Source: Ruegeria arenilitoris
GTDB taxonomy: Bacteria; Pseudomonadota; Alphaproteobacteria; Rhodobacterales; Rhodobacteraceae
DNA length: 64,000 bases
Assembly (NCBI RefSeq): GCF_013035315.1
Contig: NZ_WQHP01000012.1
Location: 1 to 64,000, forward strand
Direction of reading: 5' to 3'
The position numbers and the translations under genes are program-made. Each line of letters opens with the position of its first letter. Within the stretch, counting starts at the first letter, position 1. The notes below the pieces were generated by a model. It saw nothing but the letters and a program-made list of their open reading frames with translations, did no database searches and had not been told where the DNA came from. Positions 21,449 to 31,880 of the stretch are shown here, piece after piece.

Positions 21449-21487
21449 TCGCCGACCCAGCTCCTTCGCTCTAGGTTAAATGATGAC

Positions 21488-22312
21488 CTAAACGGCCACG
21501 GCCCTTGTCACGACGGACGGGATTGGAACTTCCCAAATCGGCCCAGATCCGTGTTTTTTAAGCACCTGATCCACCACAGATTTTCGGATTGCAGAGGCAT
21601 TTTCTTCTGGTTGCGGGCGCAACAGAGCACCTCCGCGCGCGGTGCCTTCGCGGAAAAAATCATAGGGCGCACCCGGATCTTCCACGCGCCACATTGAGGC
21701 GACCGTGACGCAAGAGCAATCCTGAAACCCGGCAGAGGACAGGACCGGAAAGGACAACGCAGGGTCTGCGTAGTCGTTAGCCCCAGGTCCGGGCGGCAAC
21801 GTGATGTCAGGGTGGCCATGTGCTTCAATTGAACCAAAGACGTACCCGAGCGCCGTTTCTACCTCGGGTCCACACCAGACTGAGAAAGCCAGTTTTCCCC
21901 CGGGGCGCAAAACGCGACGGGCCTCTTTGAACACCGCCGGCGGGTTCGGAACGTGCGGAATTCCGAATCCGATGGTCACGGTGTCAAACTTTTCGTCATC
22001 GAAATCCAGATCCATCACGTCGCCTTCGACGAATCGCGCCTTGGGCACTGCATCCCGCGCCATTTCAAGCATCGCTGGCGAGAAATCGACACCGGTCACG
22101 TTCGCCCCGGCATGGACCAGTCCAGCTGTCACATTGCCATGACCACAGCAGAGGTCGAGCGCATTGGTGCCCGGTCCGGGTGCGACTGCCTCGATAAGAT
22201 GGGGAACCACCATGTTGGCGGCCCGGGCGAACGCCCGAGCGTAGGATTGCGCAACTTGCTCATCCGACCACTCGCGCTTTTCAAGCGCCGCGAAAGTGTT
22301 GGCATCCGCCAT
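21488..22312 (-). CDS. Class I SAM-dependent methyltransferase
   Basis: A 274-residue methyltransferase of the Methyltransf_11/UbiE-like type. Motif I is ALDLCCGHGNVTAGL (51-65), the acidic end of strand 2 is in VTGVDFSPAMLEMAR, and the later ARRVLRPGGKLAFSVW is typical. The substrate cannot be told from sequence. AAGGAC precedes the ATG at 22312. It converges with the formamidase gene and is separated from infB by a terminator, so it is probably transcribed alone. Confidence 0.88.
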   Translation of the reverse strand: MADANTFAALEKREWSDEQVAQSYARAFARAANMVVPHLIEAVAPGPGTNALDLCCGHGNVTAGLVHAGANVTGVDFSPAMLEMARDAVPKARFVEGDVMDLDFDDEKFDTVTIGFGIPHVPNPPAVFKEARRVLRPGGKLAFSVWCGPEVETALGYVFGSIEAHGHPDITLPPGPGANDYADPALSFPVLSSAGFQDCSCVTVASMWRVEDPGAPYDFFREGTARGGALLRPQPEENASAIRKSVVDQVLKKHGSGPIWEVPIPSVVTRAVAV

Positions 22313-22452
22313 CCGCTGTCCTTTCCGGGACCATTTGCAAGCTTACCACATTTCCCGGCCATTCGTGCCCCTAGCGAACAAGGCGCCGCCCTTCGGTTCG
22401 ACAACTTGATTGTTTCAAGGATTCGGACCGACAGGACATGCAGGCATCCAAC

Positions 22453-22482
22453 AAAAAAGCGGCCCCGAAGAGCCGCTTTTTT
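22453..22482 (-). terminator. Intrinsic terminator of infB operon
   Basis: An A6-GCGGC ... GCCGC-T6 hairpin 20-50 bases past the infB stop; on the minus strand GCGGC-loop-GCCGC is followed by six T and GTTGG. It could act in both directions. Confidence 0.87.
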
Positions 22483-22503
22483 CTGTTTCAATGCTATACC
22501 ACA

Positions 22504-24978
22504 TCAGTCCAAGGTACGCGTAACCTCTTCGCGCTCGAAGATTTCGATCACGTCGCCTGCGCGGATGTCGTCGTAGTTTTCGAACGCCATACCGCATTCC
22601 TGACCCGACTGAACTTCGGCGACTTCGTCCTTGAAGCGCTTCAGCGTCTTCAGTGTGCCTTCGTGGATCACAACGTTGTCGCGCAGCAGGCGCACGCCAG
22701 CCGAACGACGGGCCACGCCTTCGGTGACCAGACAGCCAGCAACCTTGCCGACGCCTGTGACCTTAAACACTTCGCGGATCTCGGCGTAACCGATGAACTT
22801 CTCGCGGATCTCGGCGCTCAGCAGGCCGGATGCGGCAGCCTTCACGTCATCCACGAGGTCATAGATCACCGAGTAATACCGGATCTCGACGCCCTTCTGG
22901 TTCGCAGTGTTCCGTGCCGATGCGTTTGCACGGACGTTAAAGCCCATGACCGGCGCGCCAGACGCCTCGGCCAGACCGATATCCGTTTCGGTAATCGCAC
23001 CCACGCCCGAATGCAGAACGCGCACGCGCACTTCGTCGTTACCGATTTTTTCCATCGCTTGAACGATAGCTTCGGCAGAACCCTGTACGTCGGCTTTGAC
23101 GAGGATCGGCAGCTCGGCCACGTTCTCGTCTTCCTTGGCCTTCTGCATAAGTTGCTCAAGGGTGGTCGCGGCACCAGCGGCGGCGCGTTTGTCCTTGGCG
23201 GCTTGCTCTCGGTATTCAGCAATCTCGCGCGCCTGCGCTTCGGTCTCGGTCACGTTCAGAACGTCACCGGCCTCGGGCGTGCCGTTGAGACCCAGAACCT
23301 CGACCGGAACCGAGGGGCCAGCTTCCTTGACGCGTTCACCCTTGTCGTTGATCAGCGCACGGACCTTACCGTACTGCTCACCCACAACAAAGATGTCGCC
23401 TTGGTGCAGAGTACCGTTCTGAACCAGAACGGTTGCCACAGGACCACGACCCACATCCAACTGTGCCTCGATCACGGCACCTTGGGCGGCGCGGTTCGGG
23501 TTGGCTTTCAGTTCCAGAATCTCGGCCTGCAGCGCGATGGCTTCCAGCAACTCGTCCAGACCCTGACCGGTGATAGCGGACACTTCGACGTCCTGAACCT
23601 CACCCGACATTTTCTCGACGATGACTTCATGCTGCAGCAGATCGGTGCGGACCTTGTCCGGGTTTGCATCGGGCTTGTCGACCTTGTTGATCGCCACGAT
23701 CATCGGCACTTCGGCCGCTTTCGCGTGATTGATCGCCTCGATCGTCTGCGGCATCACTGCGTCATCCGCCGCAACAACCAAAACAACGATATCCGTCACC
23801 TGAGCGCCGCGCGAACGCATCGAGGTAAAGGCCGCGTGACCCGGTGTATCCAGGAAGGTCAGCGTCGTGCCGCCGTCGGTTTTCACCTGATAGGCGCCGA
23901 TATGCTGGGTGATGCCACCGGCCTCACCTGCCACAACGCGCGCGTCGCGGATCGCATCCAGCAACGAGGTTTTACCGTGGTCAACGTGACCCATGATGGT
24001 AATGACCGGCGGACGCGGCTGAAGGTCCTCGTCCTTGTCTTCGACCTCTTTGATGACGTCTTCCACGTCCGAATCAGACACACGGGTGACCTTGTGGCCA
24101 AACTCTTCGATGATCAGTTCGGCAGTGTCAGCGTCGATGGTCTGGTTCTGCGTAACCATCATGCCCATCTGCATCAGCGATTTGACAACGTCAGCCACAC
24201 GCTCGGCCATACGGTTGGCCAGCTCCGAAACCATGATCGCCTCGGGCAACTGAACGTCGCGGATCACCTTTTCCCGCTCAACGGTACCGCCCATAGCTTT
24301 CTGACGCGCACGCTCCTGCTTACGCTTCATCGCGGCCATGGAACGCTGGCGGTTGCCTTCGCCACCGGTCGCCTGACCCAGAGTCAGCTTGCCCGAGCGG
24401 CGGTTGTCGTCGCGTCCTTTGCCACGGCCACGCTGTTCGCGTTCGCGATCCTGCTTGCGCGGGCTTGCCGCAGGCGCAGGCTTGCTGGCCGGGCTGCGGG
24501 CAGCTTTGGGTTCTTCGGGGGCCGGGGCGGCGGCAGCGCGTTTGGCGGCTTCTTCCGCCTCTTTGCGCTTGCGCTCTTCCTCTTCGGCCTTGGCGCGGGC
24601 GCGCTCTTCGGCCTCACGCTGTTCACGTTCCTTGGCCTCTTGCTCCGCACGGCGGCGGGCGCGCTCTTCTTCACGCGCCTTTTCAGCGGCTTCGCGGGCG
24701 GCGGCCTCTTCGACCTCGCGGGCCTTGGCGGCCTGCAGCGCCTTCATCCGACGTGCCATTTCCGCGTCAGAGATACCCGCAGGACGACGCGACGGATCAC
24801 CCGATGGCGTTGCTCCGCCACCCGGTTTACCGGCACCCGGCTTGGGGACCACCACGCGTTTGCGTTTGGTTTCCACCACGACATTCTTGGTGCGTCCGTG
24901 GCTGAAACTCTGTTTCACATTTCCGGGGCGTGCCCCGCCACGAAGACCCAATGTCTTTTTGCCGTCATTATCGCTCAT
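22504..24978 (-). CDS. infB: Translation initiation factor IF-2
   Basis: An 824-residue GTPase that brings initiator tRNA to the 30S subunit. Residues 78-150 are a long charged Ala/Glu/Lys/Arg helix, followed by Pro/Ala and basic linkers. The IF2_N-like domain is near 240-320 ([16 protein letters not shown]). G1 is GHVDHGKTS (330-338), followed by DTPGHAAF and NKVDKP. The C-terminal domains end in [20 protein letters not shown]. It is the last gene of rimP-nusA-ylxR-infB, eight bases after ylxR, and ends in a strong terminator. Confidence 0.98.
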   Translation of the reverse strand: MSDNDGKKTLGLRGGARPGNVKQSFSHGRTKNVVVETKRKRVVVPKPGAGKPGGGATPSGDPSRRPAGISDAEMARRMKALQAAKAREVEEAAAREAAEKAREEERARRRAEQEAKEREQREAEERARAKAEEEERKRKEAEEAAKRAAAAPAPEEPKAARSPASKPAPAASPRKQDREREQRGRGKGRDDNRRSGKLTLGQATGGEGNRQRSMAAMKRKQERARQKAMGGTVEREKVIRDVQLPEAIMVSELANRMAERVADVVKSLMQMGMMVTQNQTIDADTAELIIEEFGHKVTRVSDSDVEDVIKEVEDKDEDLQPRPPVITIMGHVDHGKTSLLDAIRDARVVAGEAGGITQHIGAYQVKTDGGTTLTFLDTPGHAAFTSMRSRGAQVTDIVVLVVAADDAVMPQTIEAINHAKAAEVPMIVAINKVDKPDANPDKVRTDLLQHEVIVEKMSGEVQDVEVSAITGQGLDELLEAIALQAEILELKANPNRAAQGAVIEAQLDVGRGPVATVLVQNGTLHQGDIFVVGEQYGKVRALINDKGERVKEAGPSVPVEVLGLNGTPEAGDVLNVTETEAQAREIAEYREQAAKDKRAAAGAATTLEQLMQKAKEDENVAELPILVKADVQGSAEAIVQAMEKIGNDEVRVRVLHSGVGAITETDIGLAEASGAPVMGFNVRANASARNTANQKGVEIRYYSVIYDLVDDVKAAASGLLSAEIREKFIGYAEIREVFKVTGVGKVAGCLVTEGVARRSAGVRLLRDNVVIHEGTLKTLKRFKDEVAEVQSGQECGMAFENYDDIRAGDVIEIFEREEVTRTLD

Positions 24979-24986
24979 AAAGCTTC

Positions 24987-25610
24987 TTACCCTTCCGAGC
25001 GGCCCCTGCCGCCGTCATCCTTTTCGCGCAAGCCACGCAGGCGCTGCGCTTCCTCTACAACACGTTTGGCGAGTCCGCCAGAGGCGAGCGCCGCATGAAT
25101 CACCGTTTGGCGCCCAAATGCCTGCCCTAACTCGTCCGCAGTGAGCCAACCGATGTATTTTCCGAAGTGCGGCGTGCTCAGTTTCGACTTGCCGCGCCCC
25201 GATCCATCAACGGCCTGAATCAGCACCTGGGCCTCTTCCCGGTCCAACCACGTCTTGACCTTTTCATATCCGGCAACCGCGTCGCCGGACTTGCGCGCAA
25301 GGCTCAGCAACTCGATCACACGACGGGTGACCTGACGTTCCACTTCGTCCGTCAGGTCCTCGGGCACACTCACCTGCGCCTTGAAGCCACGCGCAAACAG
25401 CTTTTTGCCCACGGCCTTGTCCAAAGCAGCACGATCCGCCGCCACGTAGACGCCCCGCCCCGGCAATTTTGCCGCGACATCCGGATAGACCTGACCGTCC
25501 GGCCCCGTCACAAAGCGGATCAGCCCAAACTTCGGCTGCACCTCACCCGTGGCGATGCACTTACGCTCAGGTCCCTCGGACCGATCCTTATGGACGCCAC
25601 CGCGACTCAT
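24987..25610 (-). CDS. YlxR/L7Ae-like RNA-binding protein
   Basis: A 207-residue protein with an N-terminal YlxR (DUF448) domain (about 10-90: [41 protein letters not shown]) and an L7Ae-like domain (about 100-190, starting [21 protein letters not shown]). This two-domain form is usual between nusA and infB in alphaproteobacteria. YlxR-like proteins bind RNA; RnpM of Bacillus is one studied case. The gene is 22 bases after nusA and eight before infB, and is surely in that operon. Basic, flexible ends fit RNA binding. Confidence 0.93.
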   Translation of the reverse strand: MSRGGVHKDRSEGPERKCIATGEVQPKFGLIRFVTGPDGQVYPDVAAKLPGRGVYVAADRAALDKAVGKKLFARGFKAQVSVPEDLTDEVERQVTRRVIELLSLARKSGDAVAGYEKVKTWLDREEAQVLIQAVDGSGRGKSKLSTPHFGKYIGWLTADELGQAFGRQTVIHAALASGGLAKRVVEEAQRLRGLREKDDGGRGRSEG

Positions 25611-25632
25611 GCGCGTACCCCGAGGCCCGCGA

Positions 25633-27252
25633 TCAGGCCTCGGCCTCCTCGTCGGCAGTTTCGCCGTCTACATCTTCTTCGGCCTGTTCCAGCTCGGCCG
25701 GATCAACCCAGCCCAGCATGATGCGGGCTGTCATGACCAGATCCTGCGCTTCTTCCAGCGAGACACCAAAGGGTTCCAGAACGCCGTCATCCTTGATTCG
25801 CTGGCCGTCGACCGTGGTCCAGCCACCGGCCAGTTCCCAGTCCGCGCAGGTGGCGAAGTCTTCCAGTGTTTTCACGTCATCCTTGGCCAGTGCCTCAACC
25901 ATCTGGGGTGTCAGGCCTTCGAATTCAATAAGGCTGTCCTCGGCACCCAGTGCGCGGGCGCTGTCCAGCGCGGCTTTGGCCTGTGCTTCCAGGAATTCGC
26001 GGGCGCGGGTCTGCAGTTCCTGCGCGGTGCCTTCGTCGACACCGTCGATGACCAGCAGTTCGTCGATCTCGACATAGGCAACCTCTTCGAGGTTGGTGAA
26101 GCCTTCGGAGACCAGCAGTTGCGCAAAGAACTCGTCCAGATCCAGGCTGTCCATGAACAGCTGGGTGCGGGCTTCGAATTCTTTCTGACGACGCGCCGAT
26201 TCTTCGGCTTCGGTCATGATGTCGATGTCCAGGTTGGTCAGCTGGCTGGCCAGACGCACGTTCTGGCCGCGGCGACCGATTGCCAACGAGAGCTGCTCCT
26301 CCGGCACCACAACTTCGATCTTGCCGGCCTCTTCGTCCAGAACCACCTTGGAAACCTCGGCAGGCTGCAGAGCGTTCACCAGGAAAGTCGGCTGATCTTC
26401 GTTCCATGGGATGATGTCGATCTTTTCACCCTGAAGTTCGTTCACAACCGCCTGCACGCGGCTGCCGCGCATACCAACGCAGGCACCGACGGGATCAATC
26501 GAACCGTCATAGGAAATCACGGCGATCTTGGCGCGCGAACCGGGGTCACGGGCCACGGCCTTGACCTCGATGATGCCGTCATAAATTTCCGGCACTTCCA
26601 TCTTGAACAGCTCAGCCATGAATTCCGGCGCGGTGCGCGACAGGAAGATCTGGTGGCCACGCACTTCACGGCGGACTTCCTTGATATAGGCCCGCACACG
26701 GTCATTCGGGCGATAGCTTTCGCGGCCGATCTTGTCGTTGCGGCGCAGAACAGCCTCGGCACCGCCCAGATCGACGATGACATTGCCAAACTCTTCGCGT
26801 TTGACCGCACCGTTGATGATGGTGCCTGCGCGATCCTTGAACTCTTCGTACTGACGGTCACGTTCCGCTTCGCGCACCTTCTGAAGGATCACCTGCTTGG
26901 CGGACTGAGCGGCAATACGGCCCATTTCAACCGGCGGGACTTCTTCCACGAAGACATCACCGACCTCGGGGTTTTCCATATACTGTTTGGCCTGCTCGAC
27001 GGTGAACTCGGCCTGATAGTTCTCAAGCTCGTCATCCTCGACAACGGTGCGCACGCGGGTAAAGGTCGCCTTGCCGGTCTTTCGGTCGATGCTGACACGA
27101 ATGTCCATTTCCGCGCCGTAACGGCTCTTGGCGGCGCGGGCGAGCGATTCCTCCATCGCTTCGACAACCAGACCGGGGTCGATCATCTTTTCGCGGGCCA
27201 CGGCCTCGGCGGTCTGCAGCAGCTCCAGCTGGTTGGCTGAGGTGATTGCCAT
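25633..27252 (-). CDS. nusA: Transcription termination/antitermination factor NusA
   Basis: A 539-residue RNA polymerase-binding factor that affects pausing, termination and antitermination. The order is an N-terminal polymerase-binding domain ([20 protein letters not shown]), an S1 domain (about 137-200, with [14 protein letters not shown]), two KH domains ([18 protein letters not shown] and [15 protein letters not shown]), and a C-terminal acidic region with helix-hairpin-helix-like repeats ending in a Glu/Asp-rich tail. The start codon shares a base with the rimP stop. Confidence 0.98.
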   Translation of the reverse strand: MAITSANQLELLQTAEAVAREKMIDPGLVVEAMEESLARAAKSRYGAEMDIRVSIDRKTGKATFTRVRTVVEDDELENYQAEFTVEQAKQYMENPEVGDVFVEEVPPVEMGRIAAQSAKQVILQKVREAERDRQYEEFKDRAGTIINGAVKREEFGNVIVDLGGAEAVLRRNDKIGRESYRPNDRVRAYIKEVRREVRGHQIFLSRTAPEFMAELFKMEVPEIYDGIIEVKAVARDPGSRAKIAVISYDGSIDPVGACVGMRGSRVQAVVNELQGEKIDIIPWNEDQPTFLVNALQPAEVSKVVLDEEAGKIEVVVPEEQLSLAIGRRGQNVRLASQLTNLDIDIMTEAEESARRQKEFEARTQLFMDSLDLDEFFAQLLVSEGFTNLEEVAYVEIDELLVIDGVDEGTAQELQTRAREFLEAQAKAALDSARALGAEDSLIEFEGLTPQMVEALAKDDVKTLEDFATCADWELAGGWTTVDGQRIKDDGVLEPFGVSLEEAQDLVMTARIMLGWVDPAELEQAEEDVDGETADEEAEA

Positions 27253-27842
27253 CAGTTAGTCTCCTCTTCGGACCCTTCGGTCTCAATCTCGTCGAAAGCG
27301 TTTTCGTTCAGAGCACCGGCGTCTTTGCGCTGGCGCAGCATTTCCTTGATCAAGTCATCAGTCAGGACCAGCTTGGCGTCGCTCAGCCAATCGAATTGCA
27401 GACCGATGGTAATGGTCTCACCCCCCTCGGGGATGTTGATCAGAACCTCGTCCCCCTCGATCCCGGCCAACTCGCCCTTAAAGCGGCGGCGACCATCGAT
27501 CAGCTCGGCGGTTTCGATCTTGGCCTCATACCCTTCGAACGTCTCAAAATCCTTGAGACGGGTCAGAGGGCGGTCGATACCGGGGCTGGATACCTCAAGC
27601 GTGTAGGCATCGAGGATCGGATCCTCAACGTCCAGCGTGGCGCTGACGGCGTTGGAAATCTCGGCGCAGTCGTCCACTTCGATGCCGCCATCAGGCTTGT
27701 CAGCCATGATCTGCAGCGTGGTCTGCTTGCCGCTCATCAAACGGATGCGGACAAGCTCATACCCCAGATCTTCGATCACGGGGGTGATGATCTCGGCCAG
27801 TCGCCGGTCGATGGCAGCTTTGGCTATCAGGTCGTTTGTCAT
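27252..27842 (-). CDS. rimP: Ribosome maturation factor RimP
   Basis: A 196-residue protein required for 30S subunit maturation. It shows the family core [76 protein letters not shown]. The C-terminal tail is longer and acidic compared with E. coli RimP. It is the first gene of the rimP-nusA-ylxR-infB operon; the next start overlaps its stop by one base. Only a weak ribosome binding site is seen before 27842. Confidence 0.97.
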   Translation of the reverse strand: MTNDLIAKAAIDRRLAEIITPVIEDLGYELVRIRLMSGKQTTLQIMADKPDGGIEVDDCAEISNAVSATLDVEDPILDAYTLEVSSPGIDRPLTRLKDFETFEGYEAKIETAELIDGRRRFKGELAGIEGDEVLINIPEGGETITIGLQFDWLSDAKLVLTDDLIKEMLRQRKDAGALNENAFDEIETEGSEEETN

Positions 27843-27868
27843 TCGGGTCTCTACCCTTCAATCGGGCA

Positions 27869-27892
27869 CAAAAAAACGGGCGCGCGGCCCGT
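27869..27892 (-). terminator. Terminator downstream of the small secreted protein gene
   Basis: On the minus strand ACGGGC, loop CGCGC, GCCCGT is followed by TTTTTTTGTG. It separates the 28.0-29.1 kb genes from rimP. Confidence 0.75.
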
Positions 27893-28006
27893 CGATCTTT
27901 TCCGGTGGTGCCCCGGACCTAAGCCCGACACGCCGCTGTTAGGGGCGATATAGCCGTGCACATACAAGAATGCAAGCCCACAGAGCCCGAACAGCCGATC
28001 TGAGTT

Positions 28007-28177
28007 TCAATCCGAGAGAATCCACTCACCGTCCGCACAGATATAGGGGCCGACGCGATCACCATCCTCATAGACCTGACCATCAAACAGGCATTGCCTG
28101 CCTTGGGCCATGGCGGCGCTGAACAGGGTAAGGTTCAGCAATGATACAACAGCAAGCAAAACAAGAAACATCTTCAT
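28007..28177 (-). CDS. Small secreted protein, 56 residues, unknown
   Basis: A short gene that is easy to miss: 56 residues with a signal peptide (MKMFLVLLAVVSLLNLTLFS, cleavage after AMA near residue 24) and a mature part of about 32 residues. The mature part has two Cys (CLFDG and YICADG) that could pair, around the acidic VYEDGD. The pattern of a Cys, Gly-x-x-Tyr, Cys, Trp resembles small secreted 'C-x-dG-x-Y' repeats but no family is claimed. AGGAGA lies six bases before the ATG, and the gene starts nine bases after the stop of the 305-residue protein, so they are co-transcribed. A terminator follows. Confidence 0.72.
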   Translation of the reverse strand: MKMFLVLLAVVSLLNLTLFSAAMAQGRQCLFDGQVYEDGDRVGPYICADGEWILSD

Positions 28178-28186
28178 TCAAATCTC

Positions 28187-29104
28187 CTAATCCGCCGATG
28201 ACGCAAAAAGGGCAGGCTGTGTGTTGCGCGGGTAGATAATCACCGACAAGGTGCCTCGGCCCTGAAACTGTTCGGCATCAGCCAGTCGCGGCGGAAAAAG
28301 CTGATCAAAGGCTGCACGGTTCAGCCCCAGCTTCATCTGCGAGCCCGACAAGGTCTCAAACGGCGTGCGCGCGGCGCAGGAATGGAACATCGCGTTCTGC
28401 TGCACCGTGAACTGGCGCATGATGTTGGACGAACCGCCAACGGGCTTGATCAGTACTGTAATCCCCTGTTTCAGAAAGCTGTCCGGGCAGGTGAACACCA
28501 TAGGCGTGTTGGTTTCGTTGGTGTCATGCAGCAACTCACCTTCGGCTTTTATCTCATGCTTGAACGGGCTGAACACGGTCTCTTGATCAATGAAGTTTGT
28601 ATACAGCGTCGCAAAAAGCTGACTGTCGCCCAGCGGTTCGGACTTTATCCCCTCGTAAAGATCCGCGATGGCCTGCCACATACGCGAGTCTGCACCGCGC
28701 AAAGTTCCCGGCAACGAAAACGGACCTTCCAAATCGTAAAGCACATCGCGCAGTTGGACCGACAGGCTATGATCCTTTTCCAGCCCCCGAATCCTATCCG
28801 CCAGCGCCGAATCGTTCAGTGCGTAGTACCCATGAGACTGCAGGGTCCGCGTCAAAGCCCGCATATCCGAGATTTTCCGCGCCTTTGTTTCGGGGCTGTC
28901 ATCGTCAGACGGCTTCACCGCCTCAAACCCGTTGTCCAGCAACTGTGTCAGCGACTGCCCCTCTCGGGCGTCCAGCTCTATGGTCCCGTTTTTGCTGACT
29001 TTTACCGTCACGTCCTTTCCTGTCTTCAGGGCGGACACAGCGACATAGCCCAGAACGGCGGACAAAACGATTATTGTTATACTCTTTAGACCTTCGACCT
29101 TCAT
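28187..29104 (-). CDS. Membrane-anchored protein of unknown function
   Basis: A 305-residue protein with one N-terminal membrane helix (about residues 8-26, SITIIVLSAVLGYVAVSA) and a large part expected in the periplasm. The rest mixes helices and strands: DAREGQSLTQLLDNGFEAV, an acidic DDDSPETKARK linker, and a C-terminal strand-rich region with two Cys (VFTCPDSF and FHSCAAR). GGGAGAAG precedes the ATG. No family is recognised. It is followed by a small secreted protein in the same transcript, which may be a partner. Confidence 0.75.
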   Translation of the reverse strand: MKVEGLKSITIIVLSAVLGYVAVSALKTGKDVTVKVSKNGTIELDAREGQSLTQLLDNGFEAVKPSDDDSPETKARKISDMRALTRTLQSHGYYALNDSALADRIRGLEKDHSLSVQLRDVLYDLEGPFSLPGTLRGADSRMWQAIADLYEGIKSEPLGDSQLFATLYTNFIDQETVFSPFKHEIKAEGELLHDTNETNTPMVFTCPDSFLKQGITVLIKPVGGSSNIMRQFTVQQNAMFHSCAARTPFETLSGSQMKLGLNRAAFDQLFPPRLADAEQFQGRGTLSVIIYPRNTQPALFASSAD

Positions 29105-29197
29105 GGGACTTCTCCCATTTGCGAAACAATCAAGCTAATGCAGCGCATACAATAGCAAAATTTTGCATAAAGTAGAAGTCAGGCGAGTTTGAAGGGG

Positions 29198-30019
29198 TTA
29201 GATCAACCACCACCGTTCGGCGAGCCTGCCGTCATCTAAAGGACGATTGGTTCCGACCTGGCGCGGCATGCCAACATGCCCGGCAACGGCCAGCGCCATG
29301 TCATTTTCACTTGGGAAAAAGCGCAACCCGCGTTGAGCACTCAGCCCCTCGGCCTGCGGCAGTGCCGCTATATCCACATAGCCATCGCGCAATGCCTCGG
29401 CCCGGACCTGAGCGTCAGGGATCACGATGATCTCGAGCGTGTCAGCCCATCCTGCCAATCCGTTCTTGTAATGCCCCGCAACGCGACGCCCCAGAAAATG
29501 CCGGTCATCTTCAGCCCGCTCCACGCGATAGCATCCGGTTCCATTCGCCGCGTGCAGAGGCGTCACGCCTTGCCCATCGCGCGTGATGACAAACCTGCTG
29601 TCGGCCAGCAAAAAAGGAAGGCCCGGGTTGGCCTCGGCCAGTTCAAGACGAACCTGCGCATCAGACAGGGCTTCGACTTGCCCGACCTCTGCCAAAACGG
29701 CCACCACGTCTTGCACATCCAGTGCGGACCCATCGTGAAACTGAACCGCCTCACGCAGATCAAAACTCCATACCTTGGCTTGCGCGTCTGTCTGCCAGGC
29801 AGTTGCCAGCTCTCCGCGCAGGGTGCCGTCGGGCGCGATCTCGGTCAGCGTGTCAAACACGGCACCACGGGCGACTTGTTCAAGGCTGTCATCGCGAGGC
29901 ACCGCCAGACGCAGCGTTCCCCCAACCTTTGGCGTGTCGGCCAATGATGCGCCCGTCGCCGCAAGCAAAGCAGCAGCGGCACCAGAGGCGAACAGGGCGC
30001 GGCGGTCAATCCGGGTCAT
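29198..30019 (-). CDS. Short ABC peptide-type substrate-binding protein
   Basis: A 273-residue protein with a twin-arginine-like signal (DRRALFASGAAAALLAATGAS, residues 5-25) and the start of an SBP_bac_5 domain: GGTLRLAVPRDDSL, FDTLTEIAPDGTLRGELA, WSFDLREAVQFHDGSALDVQDV. Full-length members have about 500-530 residues, so nearly the whole second lobe is missing. The reading frame is clean and the end (DDGRLAERWWLI) looks designed rather than broken, so this may be a genuine short form. The start overlaps the pip stop (ATGA). No permease genes are nearby. Confidence 0.8.
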   Translation of the reverse strand: MTRIDRRALFASGAAAALLAATGASLADTPKVGGTLRLAVPRDDSLEQVARGAVFDTLTEIAPDGTLRGELATAWQTDAQAKVWSFDLREAVQFHDGSALDVQDVVAVLAEVGQVEALSDAQVRLELAEANPGLPFLLADSRFVITRDGQGVTPLHAANGTGCYRVERAEDDRHFLGRRVAGHYKNGLAGWADTLEIIVIPDAQVRAEALRDGYVDIAALPQAEGLSAQRGLRFFPSENDMALAVAGHVGMPRQVGTNRPLDDGRLAERWWLI

Positions 30020-30993
30020 GATGCCCCCTCCGCCACGCGGTCCATGATGCGCACAAGCTCGGCGCTGATACCGGGCTCTGACAGGGCGTGCCCGGCCTGC
30101 CGTACCATCTTCAGCTCAGCATTGGGCCAAAGCTGTGCAAGGTTCCAAGCGGCCTGAGGCGGGCAGATCATGTCATACCGCCCCTGCACGATATGGCCGG
30201 GTATATGCGCAATCCGGTCCATCTGATCCAAAATCTGGCCGTCCCGCTCTAGAAACGCGTTGTTGATGAAATAGTGATTCTCTAGCCGCGCAAATGCTCT
30301 CGCATATTCTCCGGGGCTTTCCCCTGTGGTCCCCTGCGAGTGGATTGAGGCCAGCGCGTTTTCCCAACTGGACCAGGCCCGGGCATACAGAATCTCGGTC
30401 GCGCGATCACCCGAGAACAGACGTTTGTTGTAAGCGCTGATGGTATCCTTCAGTTCGCTTTCCGAAAGCAGTGCCGTGAACTTGGCCCATTGCTCGGGCC
30501 AGAACTTGCCGGCACCACCGCCATAGAACCAATCCAGCTCGGACTGCGTGGCAAGAAACACGCCGCGCAGCACCAACCGGTTTACCCGGTCGGGATGGGA
30601 CTGCGCATAGACCAGCGCAAGCGTCGCCCCCCAGCTGCCGCCAAAGACAATCCAGTCGTCGATATCCAGCAAGGTCCTCAGCCGTTCGATATCGGCCACC
30701 AGATGCCATGTGGTGTTATCCGTGACCGAGGCATGAGGCCGCGATCGCCCGCACCCACGCTGATCAAACAGAATCACCCGATAGACGTTCGGATCAAAAT
30801 AGCGCCGCATCGCGGGGCTGCAGCCGCCTCCCGGGCCGCCATGCAGGACCACCACAGGCACACCGTTCGGATTGCCGCATTGCTCCATATAGATGCGATG
30901 GCCTTCGCCCACATCCACCATGCGCTGATCGAACGGGTCGATCGGCGGGTACAGATATTGAACTGCGCGCTTTTGGTCCGGGTACTTGTCCAT
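30016..30993 (-). CDS. pip: Proline iminopeptidase
   Basis: A 325-residue alpha/beta hydrolase that removes N-terminal proline from peptides. HGGPGGG (51-57) is the oxyanion-hole motif of the S33 family, DQRGCGRSRPHA follows, and the nucleophile Ser120 lies in FGGSWGATLAL. The C-terminal VQGRYDMICPPQAA and GHALSEPG carry the Asp and His. Length is normal. It is divergent from ubiG across 48 bases and overlaps the short binding-protein gene downstream, hinting at joint peptide use. Confidence 0.95.
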   Translation of the reverse strand: MDKYPDQKRAVQYLYPPIDPFDQRMVDVGEGHRIYMEQCGNPNGVPVVVLHGGPGGGCSPAMRRYFDPNVYRVILFDQRGCGRSRPHASVTDNTTWHLVADIERLRTLLDIDDWIVFGGSWGATLALVYAQSHPDRVNRLVLRGVFLATQSELDWFYGGGAGKFWPEQWAKFTALLSESELKDTISAYNKRLFSGDRATEILYARAWSSWENALASIHSQGTTGESPGEYARAFARLENHYFINNAFLERDGQILDQMDRIAHIPGHIVQGRYDMICPPQAAWNLAQLWPNAELKMVRQAGHALSEPGISAELVRIMDRVAEGAS

Positions 30994-31041
30994 TATGGCC
31001 CTATATAGTCCTTAAGCGTAAAAGAGCATACGGAGACAGGA

Positions 31042-31788
31042 ATGCAAGCGCATCCGAACACGGTTGACCCTTCCGAGATCGCAAAATTCGAAGCGATGGC
31101 CGCAGAATGGTGGGACCCGCATGGAAAATTCAAACCGCTGCACATGCTCAACCCCTGTCGGCTGGACTATATCACACAGCAGATCGCGGGTGAATTTGAC
31201 CGTGATATGACGTCGGGGAAACCGTTCGAGGGCCTGCGCCTGCTGGATATCGGCTGCGGCGGCGGGCTGCTGAGCGAACCGATGGCCCGTTTGGGGGCCG
31301 AGGTCGTGGGCGCGGACGCCGCCGCAGGCAACCTGCCCGTCGCCCGCATCCATGCCGAGCAATCGGGGCTTGAGATCGACTATCGCCACACCACCGCCGA
31401 GGACATGGCCGCCGCGGGCGAACAATTCGATGTGGTGCTGAACATGGAGGTGGTCGAACACGTAGCCGATCCGCTCTCCTACCTGACCGCCACGCAGCAA
31501 CTGCTGAAACCCGGCGGGCTGGAGATTTGTTCAACCATCAACCGCAACCCGAAATCTTATGCGATGGCGATTTTCGGGGCCGAGGTCGTCATGCGCTGGC
31601 TACCGCGCGGCACGCATGAATGGAACAAGTTCATCACGCCTGACGAACTGTTCGAGCTGCTGCGCCAGGCCGGGCTGGAGCCGGTGGACCGCAAGGGTTT
31701 CGTGTTCAACCCGATCCTATGGAGCTGGTCGATCTCGGACCGTGATTTGAGCGTGAACTATGTGACGGCGAGTGTGAAACCGGGGTAG
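31042..31788 (+). CDS. ubiG: Ubiquinone biosynthesis O-methyltransferase
   Basis: A 248-residue SAM-dependent enzyme that performs both O-methylations in ubiquinone synthesis. [29 protein letters not shown] is the diagnostic N-terminus; motif I is [19 protein letters not shown]; later signatures are [10 protein letters not shown] and [29 protein letters not shown] lies just before the ATG at 31042. Unlike ubiE-ubiB it stands alone here, divergent from pip. Confidence 0.97.
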   Translation: MQAHPNTVDPSEIAKFEAMAAEWWDPHGKFKPLHMLNPCRLDYITQQIAGEFDRDMTSGKPFEGLRLLDIGCGGGLLSEPMARLGAEVVGADAAAGNLPVARIHAEQSGLEIDYRHTTAEDMAAAGEQFDVVLNMEVVEHVADPLSYLTATQQLLKPGGLEICSTINRNPKSYAMAIFGAEVVMRWLPRGTHEWNKFITPDELFELLRQAGLEPVDRKGFVFNPILWSWSISDRDLSVNYVTASVKPG

Positions 31789-31880
31789 GATGGGTAGTCT
31801 TACCCGTCAACCTGGCCTAGAGATTGAATCAGGTACCTTTACAGCGATCGATAAATTTTTCGTCCAAATAAGTTCCTTTG

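Noticed and set aside
22438..25098. 886-codon open frame on the plus strand
   Set aside because: It is the antisense shadow of infB, whose product is certain; the low-complexity Ala/Glu/Lys part of IF-2 keeps the reverse frame open.
25549..27240. 563-codon open frame on the plus strand
   Set aside because: Antisense of nusA, with no ribosome binding site and no family.
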